From Scandinavium sp036271055 (GTDB lineage: Bacteria > Pseudomonadota > Gammaproteobacteria > Enterobacterales > Enterobacteriaceae): DNA of 64,000 nt. Below the pieces are notes generated by a model. It was given only the letters and a program-made list of their open reading frames with translations, was not told the origin of the DNA and did no database searches. The DNA lies in the NCBI RefSeq assembly GCF_036271055.1, contig NZ_DATBBJ010000059.1, forward strand, positions 1-64,000, written 5' to 3'. The position numbers and the translations under genes were made by a program. This document shows, in pieces, positions 60,166 to 64,000 of the stretch (positions are counted from its first letter, which is position 1; the number at the start of each line of letters is the position of its first letter).

Positions 60166-60171
60166 ATTCAC

Positions 60172-62784
60172 TCAGGCCAACGCCTTGCTGATCTTCTCGA
60201 ACAGATCACCGGAGAGATTCTCCAGCCCTTTCAGCTGTTCCAGCGCCGCTCGCATTTTTTCCTGGCGCTTCGCATCGTAACGTTTCAGACGGATCAGCGG
60301 TTCAATCAGTCGGGAAGCTACCTGCGGGTTACGGCTGTTCAGCTCGGTCAGCATCTCAGCAAGGAACTGATAACCGCTACCGTCTTCCGCGTGGAACGCC
60401 GCTGGGTTGCTTATCGCAAACGCACCAATCAGCGACCGAATACGGTTCGGGTTGCTCAGGGTAAACGAGCGATGTTTCAGCAGACCACGCACGGTTTCCA
60501 GCACGTTGGTTGCCGGGCTGGTGGATTGCAGAATGAACCATTTGTCCATCACCAGACCGTCGTGATGCCATTTATCGTCATACTCCTGCATCAGCGCATC
60601 GCGGCACGGCAACTGAGCGGCTACCGCAGCAGCAAGTGCCGCCAGCGAATCGGTCATGTTGTCAGCGTGATGGTACTGATGGGTGACGAGTTTATCGGCA
60701 AGCTCAGCATCACCAAACGCCAGATAACGCAGGCAGGTATTGCGCAGCGTACGCTTGCCAATATCCGCGTGCTCTACGCGATACACATCGAGTTTATTGG
60801 CGTTGTAAATCGCGAGGAATTCATCTGCCAGTTCTTTCGCCAGCGTGCGGGTCAGCGCGTCACGCACTGCTGCAATTGCTACCGGATCGATAATCTCAAA
60901 CAGCTCGGCAATTTCATTCACCGAGGGTAGCGTCAGGATTTCTGCCGCCAGCGCCGGGTCAATTTTCTCGTCCAGCAAAATTGCGCGGAACGCATCAGCC
61001 ACATGGATTGGCAGCGACAGCGGTTGTTGCTGCTGATGGCGATTCACATTCAATTTGATGTGCGTCGCGAGCAGACTCTGCGCGGCATCCCAGCGGGAGA
61101 AATCATTGCGCGCGTGACGCATCAGGAACGTCAGTTGCTGATCGCTCCATTTGTATTCCAGTTTCACTGGTGCAGAAAACTCACGCAGCAGCGAAGGCAC
61201 AGGCTGGAAATAGACGTTATCGAAAATAAACGTCTGCTCCGCCTGGGTCACGTTCAGCACGTTGTGCACCGGATGACCGCCCTTTTGCAGCGGAATAACA
61301 TTGCCTTCATTGTCATACAGTTCGATATCGAACGGAATGTGCAGCGGCTGTTTTTCCTGTTGCTCAGAGGTCGGCGGCGTGTGCTGTTTAATGGTCAGTG
61401 TGTACTGCTCGGTTTCCGGGTTGTAATCGTCATGCACAGTGACTACCGGTGTGCCGGACTGGCTGTACCAGCGGCGGAAATGCGAGAGATCCACGTTCGA
61501 TGCGTCTTCCATCGCCTGGACGAAATCGTCACAGGTAGCAGCGCTGCCGTCATGACGTTCAAAGTACAGCTGCATCCCTTTCTGGAAATTCGCTTCACCA
61601 AGCAGCGTGTGCAGCATGCGGATCACTTCTGAACCTTTCTCATACACCGTCAGGGTGTAGAAATTGTTCATTTCGATAACCATGTCCGGGCGGATCGGGT
61701 GCGCCATCGGGCTGGCATCTTCCGCAAACTGCATTCCGCGCATGGTACGCACGTTGCTGATGCGGTTTACCGCACGGGAACCGAGGTCAGAGCTGAACTC
61801 CTGATCGCGGAACACGGTTAAGCCTTCTTTCAGGCTCAACTGGAACCAGTCGCGGCAGGTCACGCGGTTGCCGGTCCAGTTGTGGAAATATTCGTGGCCG
61901 ATAACGCGTTCGATATCGAGATAATCTTTGTCGGTTGCGGTGTCGGTGCGGGCCAGCACGTATTTAGAGTTAAAGACGTTAAGGCCTTTGTTCTCCATCG
62001 CGCCCATGTTGAAGAAGTCGACGGCGACGATCATATAGATGTCGAGATCGTATTCGAGACCGAAACGATCTTCATCCCACTTCATGGAGTTGATAAGCGA
62101 GGTCATCGCCCACGGCGCGCGGTCGAGATTGCCGCGATCGACGAACAGCTCCAGCGCCACTTCACGGCCTGAGCGGGTGATGTATTTGTCGCGCAGCACA
62201 TCGAAATCACCGGCAACCAGCGCAAATAGATAGCACGGTTTTGGGAACGGATCCTGCCACTGTACCCAGTGACGACCGTTTTCCAGTTCGCCCTGCCCGA
62301 CACGGTTACCGTTGGAAAGCAGGTATGGGTATTTGCTTTTATCGGCGATGATTTTGGTCGTGAAACGCGCCAGCACGTCCGGGCGGTCCAGATACCAGGT
62401 GATATGACGGAAACCTTCCGCTTCACACTGGGTACACAGCGCTTCACCGGACTGATATAGCCCTTCCAGGGCGGTATTTGCCGCCGGGCTGATTTCGTTG
62501 ACGATGCTAAGCGTGAAACGCTCTGGCAGCCCATCAATCACCAGCTGATTGTTTTCTTCTTTATAGTCACTCCACGGCTGGTCGTTCACGTGCAGTGAAA
62601 TCAGCGTTAAATCTTCACCATTAAGACGCAGTGGCGTGGCAGACGCAGCGTGACGGGAAACCTGGCTAACGGCTGTCACGATGGTTTTTGCGGCATCCAG
62701 GTCAAAGGTCAGGTCGATATCGCTGATCAGGTATTCCGGCGCACGGTAGTCGTGGCGGTATTTGGCTTGGGGCTGTTGTGTCAT
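60172..62784 (-). CDS. pepN: Aminopeptidase N PepN
   Basis: 870 residues, as in E. coli. M1 zinc metallopeptidase: the GAMEN exopeptidase motif, zinc motif HEYFHNWTGNR with the distal Glu in LSLKEGLTVF, and the C-terminal helical domain (DUF3458) are intact. It is the main cytoplasmic aminopeptidase, finishing peptides made by ATP-dependent proteases. It is divergent from pncB. Confidence 0.98.
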   Translation of the reverse strand: MTQQPQAKYRHDYRAPEYLISDIDLTFDLDAAKTIVTAVSQVSRHAASATPLRLNGEDLTLISLHVNDQPWSDYKEENNQLVIDGLPERFTLSIVNEISPAANTALEGLYQSGEALCTQCEAEGFRHITWYLDRPDVLARFTTKIIADKSKYPYLLSNGNRVGQGELENGRHWVQWQDPFPKPCYLFALVAGDFDVLRDKYITRSGREVALELFVDRGNLDRAPWAMTSLINSMKWDEDRFGLEYDLDIYMIVAVDFFNMGAMENKGLNVFNSKYVLARTDTATDKDYLDIERVIGHEYFHNWTGNRVTCRDWFQLSLKEGLTVFRDQEFSSDLGSRAVNRISNVRTMRGMQFAEDASPMAHPIRPDMVIEMNNFYTLTVYEKGSEVIRMLHTLLGEANFQKGMQLYFERHDGSAATCDDFVQAMEDASNVDLSHFRRWYSQSGTPVVTVHDDYNPETEQYTLTIKQHTPPTSEQQEKQPLHIPFDIELYDNEGNVIPLQKGGHPVHNVLNVTQAEQTFIFDNVYFQPVPSLLREFSAPVKLEYKWSDQQLTFLMRHARNDFSRWDAAQSLLATHIKLNVNRHQQQQPLSLPIHVADAFRAILLDEKIDPALAAEILTLPSVNEIAELFEIIDPVAIAAVRDALTRTLAKELADEFLAIYNANKLDVYRVEHADIGKRTLRNTCLRYLAFGDAELADKLVTHQYHHADNMTDSLAALAAAVAAQLPCRDALMQEYDDKWHHDGLVMDKWFILQSTSPATNVLETVRGLLKHRSFTLSNPNRIRSLIGAFAISNPAAFHAEDGSGYQFLAEMLTELNSRNPQVASRLIEPLIRLKRYDAKRQEKMRAALEQLKGLENLSGDLFEKISKALA

Positions 62785-62957
62785 AAAAAACCTTTAGCAT
62801 CTTTTGTAAAGTGTCCGGTCCAGTCTATTCCTGTTGTCACGTTCACGCTACGCAGAATGTTCATCTTTTCAGAGGCAAACACGCTTTTTGCTACATATTG
62901 GTAACACGCGGCACGTTTTGCCCTCGACCCGCCAAACACCTTGTGGTGTGATCGGGG

Positions 62958-62985
62958 TTCAATAAATCAATAAACAAGGTATACT
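62958..62985 (+). promoter_or_regulatory. Probable pncB promoter
   Basis: TTCAAT (62958-62963), 16-bp spacer, TATACT (62980-62985). The predicted start near 62992 lies just ahead of the NadR-type box. Confidence 0.55.
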
Positions 62986-63002
62986 CCTGCGGTTTCAGCC
63001 GT

Positions 63003-63020
63003 TGTTTATTGTACTAAACG
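63003..63020 (+). promoter_or_regulatory. NadR-type operator of pncB
   Basis: TGTTTATTGTACTAAACG matches the NadR dyad TGTTTA-N6-TAAACA except the last base. NadR represses NAD salvage and synthesis genes, pncB among them, in enterobacteria. Position is just downstream of the predicted transcription start. Confidence 0.75.
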
Positions 63021-63048
63021 CTCCTTTATGAGGATGCTATTGCGCGCC

Positions 63049-64000
63049 ATGACACCATTTGCTTCCCCTGTTCTGCAGACTCTGCTTGATACAGATGCTT
63101 ATAAGCTGCACATGCAGCAGGCCGTCTTCCATCATTATGATGATGTACAGGTGGCTGCAGAATTCCGCTGCCGCGGTGACGACCTGCTGGGTATTTACGC
63201 AGACGCCATTCGCGAACAAGTCGAAGCGATGCAGTCGCTACGGCTGCAGGACGACGAGTTTCAGTGGCTCTCCGGCCTGCCGTTCTTCCAGCAGGATTAC
63301 CTGGAGTGGCTGCGCGATTTCCGCTACAACCCGCAGCAGGTCTCCATCCGCAACGATAACGGCAAATTAAACATTCGCCTCGAAGGCCCGTGGCGTGAAG
63401 TTATTATGTGGGAAGTGCCGCTGTTGGCGGTGATCAGCGAAATCGTTCATCGCTACCGTTCGCCTGAAGCCAGCGTTGAACTGGCGCTTGAGACTCTGGA
63501 ACGCAAACTCGTCGAATTTAATCAGTTGACCCAGGACATCGACATGTCTGGCTTTCGGCTGATGGATTTCGGCACCCGCCGCCGTTTCTCACGCGACGTG
63601 CAGCAGGCCATTGTCGAACGTTTGCAGCAAGAACCGTGGTTTATCGGTACAAGCAATTACGATTTGGCACGCCGTCTGTCGTTGACGCCAATGGGCACTC
63701 AGGCACACGAATGGTTCCAGGCGCATCAGCAAATCAGCCCGGACCTTGCCACCAGTCAACGTGTAGCCCTTGCCGCGTGGCTGGAAGAATACCCGGATCA
63801 GTTGGGGATAGCCCTGACAGACTGCATCACGATGGACGCCTTCTTGCGTGATTTCGGCCCTGAGTTTGCCGAGCGCTATCAAGGCCTGCGCCATGACTCA
63901 GGAGATCCGTTCGAGTGGGGCGAGAAAGCCATTGCCCATTATAAAAAGCTCGGCATTGACCCGATGAGCAAAGTGCTGGTGTTCTCCGATAATCTCGACC
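63049..64000 (+). CDS. pncB: Nicotinate phosphoribosyltransferase PncB (N-terminal 317 residues; cut by window edge)
   Basis: The frame runs off the right edge with 317 of about 400 residues present. It matches E. coli PncB closely (SLLDTDAYKLHMQQ-type start, LMDFGTRRRFS, GTSNYDLARRLSLTPMGTQA, RHDSGDP phosphoribosyl site). It makes nicotinate mononucleotide from nicotinate, PRPP and ATP in the Preiss-Handler NAD salvage route. The start ATG 63049 (MTPFASPVL) follows E. coli. In-frame ATGs at 63028 and 63034 would add up to seven residues and cannot be excluded, since a GAGG lies between them. Confidence 0.95.
   Translation, partial: MTPFASPVLQTLLDTDAYKLHMQQAVFHHYDDVQVAAEFRCRGDDLLGIYADAIREQVEAMQSLRLQDDEFQWLSGLPFFQQDYLEWLRDFRYNPQQVSIRNDNGKLNIRLEGPWREVIMWEVPLLAVISEIVHRYRSPEASVELALETLERKLVEFNQLTQDIDMSGFRLMDFGTRRRFSRDVQQAIVERLQQEPWFIGTSNYDLARRLSLTPMGTQAHEWFQAHQQISPDLATSQRVALAAWLEEYPDQLGIALTDCITMDAFLRDFGPEFAERYQGLRHDSGDPFEWGEKAIAHYKKLGIDPMSKVLVFSDNLD

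Noticed and set aside
1..64000. CRISPR array, prophage or rRNA operon
   Set aside because: No regularly spaced direct repeats, phage structural genes or rRNA sequence seen anywhere in the window.

Overview
The window is a chromosomal segment of an enterobacterium close to Enterobacter, Lelliottia, Leclercia or Klebsiella. Most genes are near-identical in order and product to the E. coli 22-24 min region (putP-putA, wrbA-yccJ-agp, yccA-tusE-yccX-rlmI-hspQ-yccU-yccT-mgsA-helD-yccF-yccS-sxy-sulA-ompA-matP-ycbZ-fabA-rmf, pqiABC-uup-rlmL-ycbX-zapC-pyrD, ssuEADCB, pepN-pncB). It is not E. coli, because it carries an assimilatory nitrate locus of the Klebsiella nas type, lacks the rut, tor, app and hya genes that E. 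coli has in the same interval, and has several accessory genes instead. Species assignment beyond this is inference.

Layout. 1-129 is the tail of an IS110-type transposase. 184-2229 holds a DUF3574 lipoprotein and putP. 2230-2688 is the divergent put control region with several GTTGCA motifs. 2689-9002 holds putA, a small LprI-like periplasmic protein, rutR coupled to an EamA transporter (with no rut operon beside it) and ymdF. 9428-11566 is wrbA-yccJ and agp. 11789-15332 is an accessory stretch: a Kch-type potassium channel, a periplasmic protein built of 11-residue repeats, an OmpH/Skp-like lipoprotein and a LysR regulator.

15507-26866 is the nitrate assimilation locus, transcribed leftwards. 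The nitrate-sensing ANTAR antiterminator NasR comes first, followed by the ABC importer NasFED, a 1399-residue NasC-NasB fusion and the molybdenum nitrate reductase NasA. The control logic can be read directly. There are sigma-54 promoters in front of both nasR and nasF, an NtrC-type box behind nasR, and a nasF leader with two hexaloop hairpins, the second of which overlaps an intrinsic terminator. Together they predict that nitrogen limitation (NtrC, sigma-54) AND nitrate (NasR antitermination) are both required.

27097-27184 is tRNA-Ser(UGA), followed by an orphan OppA-like binding protein. From 29233 the backbone resumes: FtsH-linked YccA, tRNA 2-thiolation (TusE), rRNA methylation (RlmI, RlmKL), methylglyoxal synthase, helicase IV, SOS division inhibitor SulA with its LexA box, OmpA, MatP, LonH/YcbZ, FabA with abutting FadR and FabR sites, Rmf, the PqiABC lipid-transport system, Uup, YcbX, ZapC, PyrD with its hairpin leader, the sulfonate-sulfur operon ssuEADCB, PepN and the start of pncB behind a NadR-type box. 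The window ends inside pncB.

No CRISPR array, prophage or rRNA was seen. The most unusual items are the NasC-NasB fusion with an internal ribosome binding site, the 11-mer repeat protein, and rutR retained without its regulon. None of these is clearly an undescribed system; the nas regulatory circuit is the most complete mechanism visible.
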